Assembly (NCBI GenBank): GCA_035235625.1
Contig: CP141144.1
Coordinates: 21,077,014 to 21,141,013 of the forward strand
Source: Saururus chinensis
Taxonomy: Eukaryota; Streptophyta; Magnoliopsida; Piperales; Saururaceae
Reading direction: 5' to 3'
DNA length: 64,000 nucleotides
Positions 1 through 12,239 of the stretch are shown one piece after another (within the stretch, counting starts at the first letter, position 1; each line of letters opens with the position of its first letter). Position numbers and translations under genes: made by a program. A model generated the notes under the pieces. The model did no database searches and was not told the origin of the DNA. It saw only the letters and a program-made list of their open reading frames with translations.

Positions 1-1340
1 GTTGCTAGTATTTGAGAAATCTACCACAGTAAACTTGTCGTGTTTTACCACAGCCATGGGACCAGCATCCATGTGGAGAAACCAAGGTCCATTATGCCCA
101 TCAAAGGCACTTTTCACAAGCATTGAATCTGAAAGGTGGTACAAGTGTGACTTGCGCCTCACCTACATAAACCAAAGCAGCCCATTAATATCACAAGATA
201 AAAATGGAAGTTCGGCTATTTAGACTTATCATAAGTATGGAAAGGATAACAACCACAGTAATCTATTACTCCCTCCGTCCCACATTAATAGATCCATTTG
301 GTTTTTAAAAATGAACTAATTTTAGTTCATTTTTAAAAACCAAATGGAACTATTAATTTGGGACAAAGGGAATATATACCAAAGCAATTTTGCGCTTTTG
401 AGGCACTTCGCTATCATTTCTACACTTCAGAACACATAAAGCTAAAAAAATTTAAGAAATTGAAAAATAAAAAATATCATGTGAAGAAGCATTACCTTCA
501 TTGCAAGAATTTTTATATCCCCTATATTAGGGAAACAAAGTGAATGCTCAATAGCTACCTTCTCTGCAACATGTTATAAAAGATGATTAATAGACAAAAC
601 CAAATGAGATGGCATACAGAAGAATCTGATTTTAAACGATTCTGTAAAATACATGCTGCATTATATTTTTTATTATTTGCCATATTAGACCGCCGGTGAT
701 TTTAAGATCAAGCACCAAAAGACCATTGGCCATATATAACTATCCATTCAGAATAAAACAATCAAAGGAACAGAAAAAGTTTCACGACTAAGCTTCTTTT
801 CATCACCGATGAGAAGTTCAACAAAAGATAACAATCCAATCACAGAGAAAACACAGCGTGTATTCCAATTAATGACCAGGACCGAGCAACTAATGGTGCG
901 AAGACATCTGCTAAGCCTAAACAGATAATCATTTGAGCTCGACACTAATTTCGTGAAAGCACCAAAATCCGCACTCCCCAGCATCAAATAAACACTCTCG
1001 GAAGCATAAAACACTCGAATTCCAGACTTCAATCGCCACCGACCAGCTCGACCCAACATAAAATCATCACAATAGCTTCAAAGTGACTGAAACAACCAAC
1101 CGACAGTGATTCTTCTTCATCAAAATGATAATGGACCAGAATCATCCACTCGAAGAAGCGATCAGATGCAACTACATTGAGGAAAAACAAAATCCAGATG
1201 AGAGTGCGGGGCTCACGTTTGAGAAGGCCGATGGTGTCGGCGTCGGAGACGTTCATGGCGAGGTGAGTGTCCAGATTCGTGCTGATGAAGACTGTCCGAA
1301 TCGCGGGGTTTGCGGACGAGCTCTTTCCTTCTTCCGCCAT
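1..1340 (-). CDS. Plant protein with ubiquitin-like N-terminal domain, partial (exons 1-3)
   Basis: Three exons are visible: 1217-1340, 496-563 and 162 down to 1; the gene continues past the left edge. Both introns are GT-AG and the phases fit (41 codons +1 nt; 2 nt + 22 codons; then phase 0), giving 118 residues. The start ATG at 1340 opens MAEEGKSSS. Key stretches are FISTNLDTHLAMNVSDADT, EHSLCFPNIGDIKI and HLYHLSDSMLVKSAF. The pattern (beta hairpin, helix, then a short strand set before a conserved H-L-S-D-S-M block) matches a plant-only family with a ubiquitin-like fold that I recall only as uncharacterised. No catalytic residues are seen in this part. A Stowaway MITE sits in intron 2. 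GC-rich sequence at 1341-1500 is the likely 5' UTR and promoter. Function is unknown to me; the gene structure is firm, the family label is inference from remembered homologues. Confidence 0.82.
267..374. mobile_element. Stowaway-type MITE in intron 2 of the ubiquitin-like gene
   Basis: The termini read CTCCCTCCGTCCC and, inverted, TTCCCTTTGTCCC, flanked by TA on both sides. The inner sequence is one long hairpin around ggtttttaaaaatgaac and its inverse. This is the usual plant Tc1/mariner-derived Stowaway pattern. About 106 bp, no coding capacity. Confidence 0.85.
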
Positions 1341-4300
1341 TATCGCGCCGGCGCGAGCTGCGCGGGGGGAACCAAGGCGAAGGGGACGTGCCGTGGTCTG
1401 GTGCGAGAGTGGAGAAAGGTTTTTGATTTATGGGGATGCTGACTAGTCGCTGGTCTGGCGTTTCGCAGTCACAGACGTCGTTCCGTATCTCGCGATTGCT
1501 TTTTAACGGCTCAGATTCAATGTCAGCTTGGAATAAAACGCGAGGAAGAGTTTTCGTACTTAAACGGTGGTTAACGTGCACTATCGATTTTAAAAATAAT
1601 AATTTTTAGACATTTTTCATGCTAATTAAAGAATATTAAAAACTCTTCTTATGGAATGATGGTCACATACCATGATACCATGTTTTTTCTATGTTATCCG
1701 TCTACCCTTTTATTCTTACATTTTTTTAGAAAATATTTATAAATTTGAGTTGTGTTCAGATGCACTTTGGGGTTGCACAAATACAGGTAAGGGAGGTTTG
1801 GATTTGCCTGCCCACCCTATGATACATGTGCATATTCAAATCTTAATTCGAGGCCATTTGGGTTAGGTATTTTTGGTTATCCGAACCTGACCCTAATTGT
1901 TAAGTTTGATTTTATTTTTATGGTAAATAGACCATGTTTGAGTTTTTAAATCCTTACCAAAGTACCAAGTTCGATCGATCAATGTTTCTAATTTACTAGA
2001 AACTAGTAAGAATGTACATGCACAATACATGTGAACACTAATTAGATAAATAATAATAAATTAAATTAAAAGTAAAGTAAGTATTAAAAAAGGTCTTCCT
2101 TGTATACATGCTTATGCCTATAAATGATACACAAAAATTTTGTATTGACCCAAATTTACTCATAGTAAATAACTACGAGTCCAAACCTCATAGGCTAAAT
2201 ATATATTATAGGTCGGTGAAGACAATGTTCTCGAAAGACTTTGTGCCGTAGAGCCATGTTATTCATATGTAGATCAACTTTGGCGGTAGGTTTTATTTGA
2301 TAGAGCTCTTCGGGAATTTTTCGAAGGGTGCCAAAAATACATAAATTTGAGCATGTATAATATAAATAAAAATAAAAGTAATTATTATAGAGAAGTATGT
2401 TGTATACGCAAGGTTTATAAATAAGTTTGAGAAAACATAATCATGTGAAATCTTATTTGATAAAGCTCTTTGAGAGATTTCTAAGATACCAAGACCGTGC
2501 AAATCCAAGTTTGGTAGTGGAAGATATAACATTACAAAGTTGAAATCAATATAACCTTAAAAATAGGGTCATGCCATATCAACTTCTATTATTATGTTGA
2601 CATGTGGCAAAACATCTATAAAATGCAAGTAAATTTTTTTACTAAAATATCTTCAAATCACATACCAATTCAAACTTATATTAATGAACATAAGGATATA
2701 AAACATGGGTAAAATAAGAACTAAAGATAAAAAATATGGGTACAATAGTCAAAAAATGAAACTTGTATAGTAAACCAATTTACATTATATTATAGTATGA
2801 TTGTGTAATTTTTATTCTCTGAATAATTTATGTTAAACTTCTTTGGTGACTCAAATGAGATATAGCATGTGTTAGTAACATAATAAGTAGATCATATTAT
2901 AGAATGAGTTTTATTTTTAATAAAATAGGAAGATTGGACGGGAAGGAACTTAAACCTGATTTGATTTACCCTGAACGGACTCGAGACTGATTTGGTTAGG
3001 GTATAGGTTGGGGTTCCTTAAATCATAATGGGTTTGAGTTTACCAAAACCTGACCTAATGGCAACATTAAGGGTACATGATGTGTCGAGCACACACTTAT
3101 GCACACTTGTTAACTTTTTTCAATAAATTTTATTCTTATTATATCTATAATATTTATGTTACAGTAACATGTCCCTATTTCAAATTTTCTTTTGAATTAC
3201 TAAATCCTAATACTATTTTTTATAATGTATATAAGCGAGGGCTCATCATGTTGTGTATCCATTATGCCCCACCATATTAGAGACCCACAATGCTCCTATT
3301 ATTTTATGAGTCTACCATGCTTCACCACATTGTGGGGGCACTCTTGTTAACCCCCACATGTTCATGGATCCACCATCCACAATCATGTGGGTTCAGCATG
3401 TTATGTGCCAACTACGTTGTGGACCCACCATGTTGCATCATGTCATTGGCCAACTATGTTCTATTACAAAAGGCATAAAATGTTTAAATTTTAACTTAGA
3501 AATAATTAAAAGGTATTGTTGAGATTTAGTAATTCAATGGGTTTAATGTATAAGAAATTTTGAAAGGGATACATTTGATATTGGCAGTTTGTAAAGGTCA
3601 ATTTAAAATTTTACTTAAGAACTACAAGATGCATTCCCTCATGTTGTAAAATTTCGAAACAACTTTGTCTACAATCAATGCTAAAAATCTTTTGTATGGA
3701 AAATATAAAAATCAATAAAACCACGACACAAAAGATTTTTATGTAAAATAGCTATTCATGAAAAACTATGGGACAATCTATCTAAACTAATAAATGTACT
3801 ATGAAAACAAAATACAGAGTTATCAATTACAACAAAAAAGTTTTTCATTTCTTCAATTAGTTGGTCTTTTCACCACTCTAAATTCTTATATCACTACTCT
3901 GATAATTTAGTTGCATTCAAATTGATATACACTCAAATATTGCTTTGAACGATCTCAATCTTTAATGCAGATCCATTAACTTAAATGATCCTCCCTTGAT
4001 CTTCTTAATAACACCCTTTGAAACTTAGATGATGGTTCTAATTTTAATCCTTTTTTCCTTCTTCACCAATTAGTTCCTGAAGTGTGAATGTGTGAAGTCT
4101 CCTAAAAAACTATTAATGAAGCTAGAGGCTTATACATAAATAATTATAGGATTTTAATGACTAAGTTTGATGTCCATCTCAAAATCCAATAGCCATGGAA
4201 GCTCTCTCCCTTTTCAAATTAATTGATAAATCTTTCAATGTTTTCTCTAAGTTTTTTGGGATTCCTCTCTCTCTTTTCCACGTCCACACCCCCTTTATAT

Positions 4301-4577
4301 GGACCCTTAAGTGGGTTTAGGTATTTGACCTTTGATTGAAAACTAATTCCATATAGAATCTCCTATTTTTAGCAATTTTGGCATTGACCAATCAATCATT
4401 TCATAGGGTGATCAACTGTTTCATGTTTTATTCTCAACTACCCTAGAACTAATAAATCTTTTTATTAGTGTGATTGATCATTCACTATTATAAAGTTTGA
4501 TAAACCTTGCTTAGATCGATCCATGCATAAGATATTCAATCAATTGATGTTCTAAAGAAACTCTTTGAAAAAACATT
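1341..4577. other. Intergenic, AT-rich; no gene recognised
   Basis: The first 200 bases are GC-rich and are the likely promoter and 5' UTR of the minus-strand gene ending at 1340. The rest is AT-rich without a convincing ORF. Stretches at about 1850-1920 and 2940-3065 carry CCGAACCTGACC- and CAAAACCTGACC-like words of the kind found near ends of hAT elements, but I could not define a pair of termini or a target duplication. A weak direct repeat (TTATTTGATAgAGCTCTT-like) occurs near 2295 and 2455. Confidence 0.6.
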
Positions 4578-4582
4578 CAAGG

Positions 4583-5990
4583 TGTAATGACCTGACCCGA
4601 GCTGGGCCCACAAAATCACTAATAGAAAATTTCTTCTTTCCTTAAGCCAGGAATCATCGTCTGTATGCAAGAGGTACAACATTCATCTACGCACTATGGA
4701 GCTTCAAGGCTTCCCATATGTAGACTTAGGTTGTAATGGACACATACACACAACACAGTTTCATAGTTCGTCGCGTGTAAAACAGAATAAAACATATATT
4801 TATAATTAATTTGGATCGGGCCAACGTTGCCTTGTCGTTGGTTGCCTACATACATATTGGATATTATTCCAACATAATCGGATCCGAACATAGTTCTGTA
4901 TAATGGCTAATACATACAACAAGCGTCACAAAATTATATACGTTAAAATATGTATATACTAATATTTAGTCGAAGTTATACAAAAACTCATCATATATTA
5001 GAGTCAAGCGGAAATTAATAAGCCAACGAAATCGTACATCTCGCTCTACCACAGAGCGAGATCAAAACCACATACACACGTCTTACTCTATCACTGAGCC
5101 GAGACTGAATACACACACACACCATATGTCTTGCTCTACCCTAGAGCAAGATAAAACATAAACATGTCACATCAAAGCATAGCAAGTTAGAACACACAAG
5201 ATCAAAGTATAACACATCCTAATTTAGCACATGCAGCTCTATAATTTAAACGGGAGGTCAGAAATACTTACTCCCCTCATTCGTTCTTTCTTGGCGTCCT
5301 CCCCTTAGGATCCAAAGGCAGTAGACAGAGCTTCCTCTAGCCTCTATATGTTCCTTGTCTTGCACTGAAAAACTATGTACAAATGTTCTTCTTGCTGGAG
5401 ACTTCTCGTTTTTTGCACCCGTGGGTGGCAGACAGAACCTCCCTTACTTGAGGATGTTTCTCACACATCATGGCTCTTCAATGGGAGACAGAGCCTCCCC
5501 TACTCTAGATTGCTTCTCTGGTTGTGGCCCAACAACTTCGGACAGGACCTCGTCTTGCTCCTGGCCCCTTTTTCTTACTCTAGCGCTCAAAGACTACGGG
5601 CATGGCCTTTCTTTGTCTCGGGGTATTTCCTCCTCATACGAATTGCCAACTCAGAAAATAGACCCCTCCATCGTGAAGAACATGTTCGATTTAGTCAAGA
5701 ACACCTCTTGGATGGACTAAATCAAAGCTAGGATGCTCAGAAACAGAGAAAAAGAAGATTGTTGGTGCTTGAGGACAACGGGTAGGACCTCTCCATCTTT
5801 TGGGGCGTTTCCTCTTCATACAGTCTCTAACTCGAAGAAAGGACTACTCCATTGAGTAGAACACACTCGATTTACTTAAAAACGCCTCTTTAACCGCCTT
5901 AATCAGACTCAGAACAGTCAAAAATGGGGGAGGAGATCTAATTGAAAAACAAAATGAAATGGGGTATAAATAGGCCCCCGAGCCGCCAAA
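4583..5990 (-). repeat. 3' LTR of the 4583-10359 element, lacking its U3 part
   Basis: Base-by-base similar to 8428-9835 (for example AAATTTCTTCTTTCCTT, GGATCGGGCCAACGTTGCC and GGGGTATAAATAGGC in both). Similarity stops at about 5990, where the 5' LTR continues for another 520 bp. The TATA-like box (minus strand CCTATTTATACCCC) lies in both copies near 5955-5970 and 9810-9825. Confidence 0.88.
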
Positions 5991-6299
5991 ACCGCGGGTG
6001 TTTGATGGTCTTTTCTTAGCAATTCCACAAGCAATTGAGATAAATTTACTAAATTTCAAATCTATTTTCAAATACCCAAGGATTTGAAATCAAAATTCCA
6101 TATCAAATCCACCAGCAGATTCAACCTTAGAGCAATCCACTAACGCTTGATATTTCATATCACAGGTGTTTAGTGATTTTTCTTCAGGATTTCCACTGTT
6201 TTTTTTTTTAAAACAGATTTGCTTAAAGATCAAGAAAACTTTTAAAATACTGACATTTCATATAAATACATTGGTAGAATTTATTGCAAAGTTGTCCAT

Positions 6300-7390
6300 T
6301 AACACCTCACCTTCTATACCATGGGTATTTGATGGTTACTCTGACATGGTTCTACCGCCTTTGAAAATAAATTTATTTCTAAATTAAAAATATTTTCTAA
6401 AACAAACAATTTAAAATCAAATTTTATTTCAACACCCTAGTAGAATTAACTATAGAGTTTTCCACTAACATCTCATGTCCCGCATCATGAGCGTTTGGTG
6501 GTTACCCCGTGATAATACTACCAACTTTGAAAAAAATTAATTTCTAAACCAAAAATATTTTCTAAAATAAATAATTTGAAATTAAATTTTATTTTAATAC
6601 CCAAGTAGAATTAACCGTAGAGTTTTTCACTAACGCCTCATGTCCCATAGCATGAGCGGTTGGTGGTTACCCCTTGGTAATTCTGCCACTTTTGAAAATA
6701 AATCAATTTGAAATCAAATTTTATTTTAATATCCTGGTAGAAGTAACCACAGAGTTTTCCACTCGCACCTCATGTCCCATAGCATGAGCGGTCGGTGGTT
6801 ACCCCTTGGTAATTCTGCCGCCTTTGAAAATAAATTAATTTAAAATCAAATTTTATTTCAATATCCTGGTAGAAGTAACCATAGAGTTTTCCACTCACAC
6901 CTCATGTCCCATAGCATGAGCGGTCGATAGTTACCCCTTGGTAATTTTACCGCCTTTGAAAATAAATAATTTACAATTAAATTTTATTTCAATACCCGAG
7001 TAGAATTAACCGTAGAGTTTTTCACTAACGCCTCATGTCCTATAGCATGAGCGGTTGGTGGTTACCCCTTGGTAATTCTGCCGCTTTTGAAAATAAATCA
7101 ATTTGAAATTAAATTTTATTTCAATATCCTGGTAGAAGTAACCGTAGAGTTTTCCACTTGTGCCTCATGTCCCATACCATGAGCAGTTGGTGGTTACCCC
7201 TTGGTAATTATACCGCCTTTGAAAACAAATCAATTTCAGAGTTAGAAACATTTTCTAAAATAAACAATTTGAAATCAGATTTTATTTCAATATCATGGTA
7301 GAAGTAACCATAGAGTTTTCCACTCGTGCCTCATGTGCCATACGATGAGCAGTTGGTAGTTATCTCATAGTAATTCTACCATGGTTTAGA
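6300..7390. repeat. Tandem array with mixed 132- and 165-bp units
   Basis: The word CATGTCCCATAGCATGAGCG (and variants) recurs at 6474, 6639, 6771, 6903, 7034, 7166 and 7332, with a degenerate first copy near 6309. Spacings are 165, 132, 132, 131, 132 and 166. The long units carry about 33 extra AT-rich bases (a TTTCTAAAATAAA-like insert) that the short units lack. The array lies inside the LTR element and is not coding. Confidence 0.92.
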
Positions 7391-8413
7391 ACGCATTGAA
7401 ATCGAAGTTGCACTAACATAAAAAAATGTAACTAATCCAAAACAAAATTTTCGATCGAGTCAACTTTAAAATCAAATTTCGTAAAAATTAAAGTTTCAGA
7501 TTGAATCTAAAACCACATTTGTAAAACAAAATTTCAATTCATTCTCGATGAAAAATTGGAATTTTGAAAAAAAATCGAGATCTGTTTTAAATTCAATGTA
7601 ATACGTTCAAACTTACTATAAATAATTTTCAATTGAAAAATGAAAATTAACAAATTGATGTTTGCATCAAAACTCATGCAACACATGGCGATAAAAATCT
7701 CAAATAATTCTTTGATTAAATTTTGTACTAAATCAGATGCAACATATTCAAAGCAAAAATCCCAAATCACTTCTAATTCAAAATTGACATCTATAAAGTC
7801 TAAGCTTGCCATCAATCAGATACACATACATAAAATAAAAATTACGTCTAATTTAACAAATCAGAATTTGTCAAATAAAAATTACTTCTAATTTAATAAA
7901 TAAGAATTTATCAAAATTAGAGTTCAATGTAATTTTAAAATTATATAAGCAAAATAAAATTACATGTCATAATCTGGCACAATTTATTCATAACAACATT
8001 TTCAAATCATTTTTGTTTAAGATTAAAATTCATAAGATTTACATTCATAGCAAATCCATTGCAAGGTATGCAAATAGAAATTTCAATTCAAAATCTACTT
8101 AAAAATCAAGTTCTTAAAATTAGAGCCTATATTAATCTAAAGTCGCACATGTAGAATAGAATGCTCAAAATCGAGGCTTGTATTAAGTCCAATGTTACAT
8201 GTGTAGAACAAAGTTCAAAATTAAATTTTGGATTAAAATCTAATATCGTACATGTATAGCTGAAAGTTAAAAATCAGAATTTAATTCAAATCAACAACAC
8301 ATCTTAAAAGAGAAATTTACTTCAAATAAAAATTTATTTCAAGACAATCACAACACATTCAAAACAGAAATTTAAAATCAAAATTCTTATTATACTCTCG
8401 CAGACAGATCAAT
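7391..8413. other. AT-rich internal region of the LTR element, non-coding
   Basis: Very AT-rich, with short-range repetition of AAAATCAAATTT-like words. Open frames here are short and low in complexity. No gag, protease, RT or integrase motif was seen on either strand. Confidence 0.7.
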
Positions 8414-8425
8414 GCTCTGATACCA
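8414..8425 (-). promoter_or_regulatory. Primer binding site, initiator tRNA-Met type
   Basis: On the minus strand the sequence reads TGGTATCAGAGC, the standard plant retrotransposon site complementary to the 3' end of initiator tRNA-Met. It lies two bases after the 5' LTR end, which fixes the orientation of the element. Confidence 0.93.
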
Positions 8426-8427
8426 TT

Positions 8428-10359
8428 TGTAAAGAACCGACCCGAGCCAGGCCCACAAAATCACTAATATTAAATTTCTTCTTTCCTTTAGCCAAGAATC
8501 ACCGTTTGTGTGCAAGAGGTACAACATTCATCTACGCACTACGGAGCTTCAAGGCTTCTCATACGTAGACTTAGGTTATAATGGACACATACACACAACA
8601 AAGTTTCATAGTTCGTCGCGTGTAAAATAGAATAAAACATATATTTATAATTAATTTGGATCGGGCCAACGTTGCCTTGCCGTTGGTTGCCACGTACGTA
8701 TTGGATATTATTCCAACACGATAAGATCCAAATGTAGTTCTGCATAACGGCTAATACATATAACAAGCGTCACAAAATCATATACGTTAAAATATGTATA
8801 TACTGATATTTAGTTGGAGTTATACAAAAACTCATCATATATTGGAGTCAAGCGGAAATTAATAAGCCAACGAAATCGTACATCTCTCTCTACCACAGAG
8901 CGGGATCAAAACCACATACACACGCCTCGCTCTATCACTGAGCCGAGACCGAACACACACACCATACGTCTTGCTCTACCCTAGAGCATGACAGAACATA
9001 AACATGTCACATCAAAGCATAGCAGGTTAGAACACACAAGATCAAAGCATAACACACATCCTAATTTAGCACATGCAGCTCTATAATTTAAACGGGAGGT
9101 CAGAAATACTTACTCCCCTCATTCGTTCTTTCTTGGCGTCCTCCCCTTAGGATCCAAAGGCAGTAGACGAAGCTTCCTCTAGCCTCTATATGTTCCTTGT
9201 CTTGCACTGAAAAACTACGTACAAATGTTCTCCTTGCCAGAGACTCTTCTCGTTTTCTGCACCCATGGGCAACAAACAGAACCTCCCTTACTCGAGGATG
9301 TTTCTCACACATTGTGGCTCTTCAGTGGGAGACAGAGTCTCCCCTACTTTGGATTGCTTCTCTGGTTGTGGCCCAGCAACTTCGGACAGAACCTCATCTT
9401 GCTCTTAGCCCGTTTTTCTTACTCTAGTGCTCGAGGATGACAGGCAAAGTCTTTCCTTGTCTCAGGGTATTTCCTCCTCATACAAATAGCCAACTCAGTA
9501 AGTAGACCCGTCCATCGCGAAGAACATGTCCGATTTAGTCAAGAACACCTTTTGGATGGACTAAATCGGAGCTAGGATGCTCAGAAACAGAGAAAAAGAA
9601 GATTATCGGTGCTCAAGGACAACGGGCAGGACCTCTCCATCTCTTGGGGCATTTCCTCTTTATATGGTCTCCAACTTGAAGAAAGGACTGCTCCATTGCG
9701 TAGAGCACACTTGATTTACTTAAGAACGCCTCTTGAACGGCCTTAATTGGACTCAGAACGGTCAGAAACGGGGTAGGAGAAGGTCTAATTGAAAAATAGA
9801 ACGAAATGGGGTATAAATAGGCCCACGAGCCGCCTAAACCACAACGCCAGAAACTGCGGTGCCGCTGTTTCGGGCGGAGGCGCCCACCATTTTGCACCGC
9901 ACGTGTGCAGTGCGACTCCCAGGCATAATACACGCGGTGACTACGCATCGCGGCCGCTTGTTACGCATGCCACGGTCGCGCACGACTTATTTTTTTTTAT
10001 TATTATTATTTTATATATGTTTCAATCTTCAAACATGCATATCTCCTTACCTTGGATTCTGATTCAAGCGTTCTTGGTACCGTTGGACTCATATTGACAA
10101 GCCCTTCGATACTAGCTCACTTAAAGCAAAATATCTTGCTCTTACTAAGTGGGTCCAGCCTATTTGCTATACTTCTCGAGGTCGTAACTTCCGGTCCCGA
10201 CCTCTGTTTCGCCTGTTCTTTGATTCGTTATGCTTGTTTCATCGAGCTCTACTCAAATACAAAGGTTTCAACCTTTGAAACCATCTATAATTTATAAAAA
10301 AAATACTAATTACCTCTAACCCCCTTGGTTAGAAGTAATCAGAAAAACGGGGTATTACA
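8428..10359 (-). repeat. 5' LTR (1932 bp) of the 4583-10359 element
   Basis: Begins on the minus strand with TGTAATACCCCG and ends with GGTTCTTTACA directly before the primer binding site. It has a TATA-like box near 9815 (minus strand) and a (TTA)n run near 9990-10012. Related LTR pieces occur at 18736-20155, 21420-21767, 21768-22630 and 22640-24295, so this family is frequent locally. Confidence 0.88.
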
Positions 10360-10364
10360 CAAGG

Positions 10365-11176
10365 TCAATTGAACAATCATATGTAATCGATCGCCAATGA
10401 ACTAAAACACATTCTTTTACAAATTTGTATCGATATTTCTCTTACTCTCTCTCACACTCTTATATGATAATCTCATCATTCCCAAGTGTATGTGATGTAT
10501 ATGAGTGTGGTTTACTTATTATAATATCTTTTGAGTCTTCATATTCTGCTGATCTTCATTTTATGATCTTGAGGAGCAATCAAACACTAGTATAACTCAG
10601 TTATATACATTCGACATTGTTTTGAGAATTGAAATAAGCCAAAACTTTTACATATGACTCAATATATACTTACAATCTTCCCCTTTAGCTATTTTGTAAC
10701 ATAATATAATAAACTATCATTCTAAAAAAAAATACAACTCTATAACATATAAATCATACTATAATAGATTGTCCAACCAAAATTTTTTGAGTCACCCCCT
10801 TAATCTAAAACACACAATTCTTATGGTGTGGTCTTCATCCTTTACTCAGCCTACCCATCACAACTAAGAACATACCCACATAATGCTAGCCAAAATAAGT
10901 AAATACAAAATTTAAATATTTAAGTATATGTGACAAGATAGTAAATTGGTTTTCTCCCCAATATCCAATTATCTCACATATTTCTCCTGCTATTTGTCAC
11001 AAATAGACAAAGGTGAATAACAAAAGCAATTGAGAAACTACTATATATTCAACCACTTTAGAAATCAAGATTACGAAGAATCAAAATTTAAAAACAAATA
11101 GGTGTGTTAAAACAAATACAACATTACCATGAAGGAACACAATCATGTGTTGACAATTTCAAGCTCCAAGACTCAA
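10365..11176. other. Intergenic, AT-rich; nothing recognised
   Basis: Sequence between two well-defined elements (an LTR element and a CACTA). No ORF with recognisable content, no RNA gene, no terminal repeats of its own. Confidence 0.65.
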
Positions 11177-11689
11177 ATACACTACAACAAAAAGGACTAT
11201 TAGCGACACATTTATGCGTCGCTAAGAGTCCCATAAGCGTCGCTAAAGACTATTAGTGACACAAAAAAAGTGTCGCCATAAGTGTCGAAAAAAGTCCAGT
11301 CGCTCTACTATTTAGCGATGCATACACAAAAACGTCGCTAATAGTGCAATATTAGCAAACACCCTAATATCAACCGTTTTTGCGATGCATAAACAAGCAT
11401 CGCAAATAATAGATTATTAGTGACACATACTAACTTACGTCGCTAATAATTATTATTAGCAACATTTTTTATGCGTCGCTAATAATAAAATATTTTGAAA
11501 AAAAATCAAAAGTTATTATCAACTATTAATTTTGTGAAATTTAAAAAAATATAGTTATTAGTGATGCTTATATAAGCGTTGCAAATAAAAAAGACAAAAT
11601 TTATAATAAAAAAAAAGTATTAGTGATGCTTATAAAAACATCGCTAATATAAAAAATAATTAAAAAAACATCGGCTTCGGCTGATTACA

Positions 11690-12025
11690 GCCGGAGCGGA
11701 GAAGAAGGGAGAGGGGGAGAAGAAGGGGGAGGGAGGGGTCTGTGTGGCACAGCTGGAGCAAGGAGAAGGGGAGGGGAGGGAAGGGAGAAGGGGGAGGAGG
11801 GGGGGCAGTAGAGGGGCACAACTGGAGCAAGGAGGGGGAGGCGGGTGGCAAAGGGGCGCGGCAAGAGAAGAGAAAGAAGGGGGAGGGCGACGACAGAGGG
11901 GGCCTATTGGTGGAGGGGGGTCATTTGTAGGGGGCGGAGCCTTAGGGGAGAGGTCAGATGGCGGAGCCGCAAGGAAGAAGGTGGGGGGAGTGGAGCGGGG
12001 GGAGGGGGGTTAAATAACTGCGCGG
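11690..12025. repeat. Purine-rich (GGGAGG/GAAGGG) block in the CACTA element
   Basis: The plus strand is almost all G and A for over 300 bases, with many GGGGAG and GAAGGGGGAGG words. Open frames here in all phases are products of the biased composition (Gly/Arg/Glu runs) and not a gene. A matching block occurs in the second CACTA copy at 55690-56480. Confidence 0.85.
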
Positions 12026-12239
12026 CAAATTTTTGCACACACGGTTAAATTTTGCTGTGCAGGTAAAAAAAATCGAGTATTAGCAACGTATAATATATGC
12101 ATCGCTAATACTCTAGTTAGTAACAACGCACAAGGTATGCGTCACTACTAAATAAGGATAATAATGACACATACCTTATATGTCACTATTAAGAATTTAT
12201 TTTATTTTTAAAAAATTTTAAAATAATTTATATTAATAA

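Larger units (their letters stand above)
4583..10359 (-). mobile_element. LTR retrotransposon, non-autonomous deletion derivative
   Basis: A 5777-bp element in minus orientation with a perfect 5-bp target duplication CAAGG at 4578-4582 and 10360-10364. Outer ends are TGTAATGACC (plus-strand left) and GGGGTATTACA (right), i.e. LTR ends TG..CA. The 5' LTR is 8428-10359, followed on the minus strand by a tRNA-iMet primer binding site at 8414-8425. The 3' LTR at 4583-5990 matches only the later part of the 5' LTR; the sequence corresponding to the LTR start and any polypurine tract is missing, so an internal deletion removed the U3 part. The internal region has no gag or pol; it is AT-rich DNA with a tandem array. 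LTR style suggests Ty3/gypsy, but no coding domain proves it. Confidence 0.9.

Noticed and set aside
5355..5731. Two overlapping ~120-codon plus-strand frames
   Set aside because: Lie in an LTR; the equivalent sequence at 9197-9440 is in the other LTR copy with different stops, so not coding.
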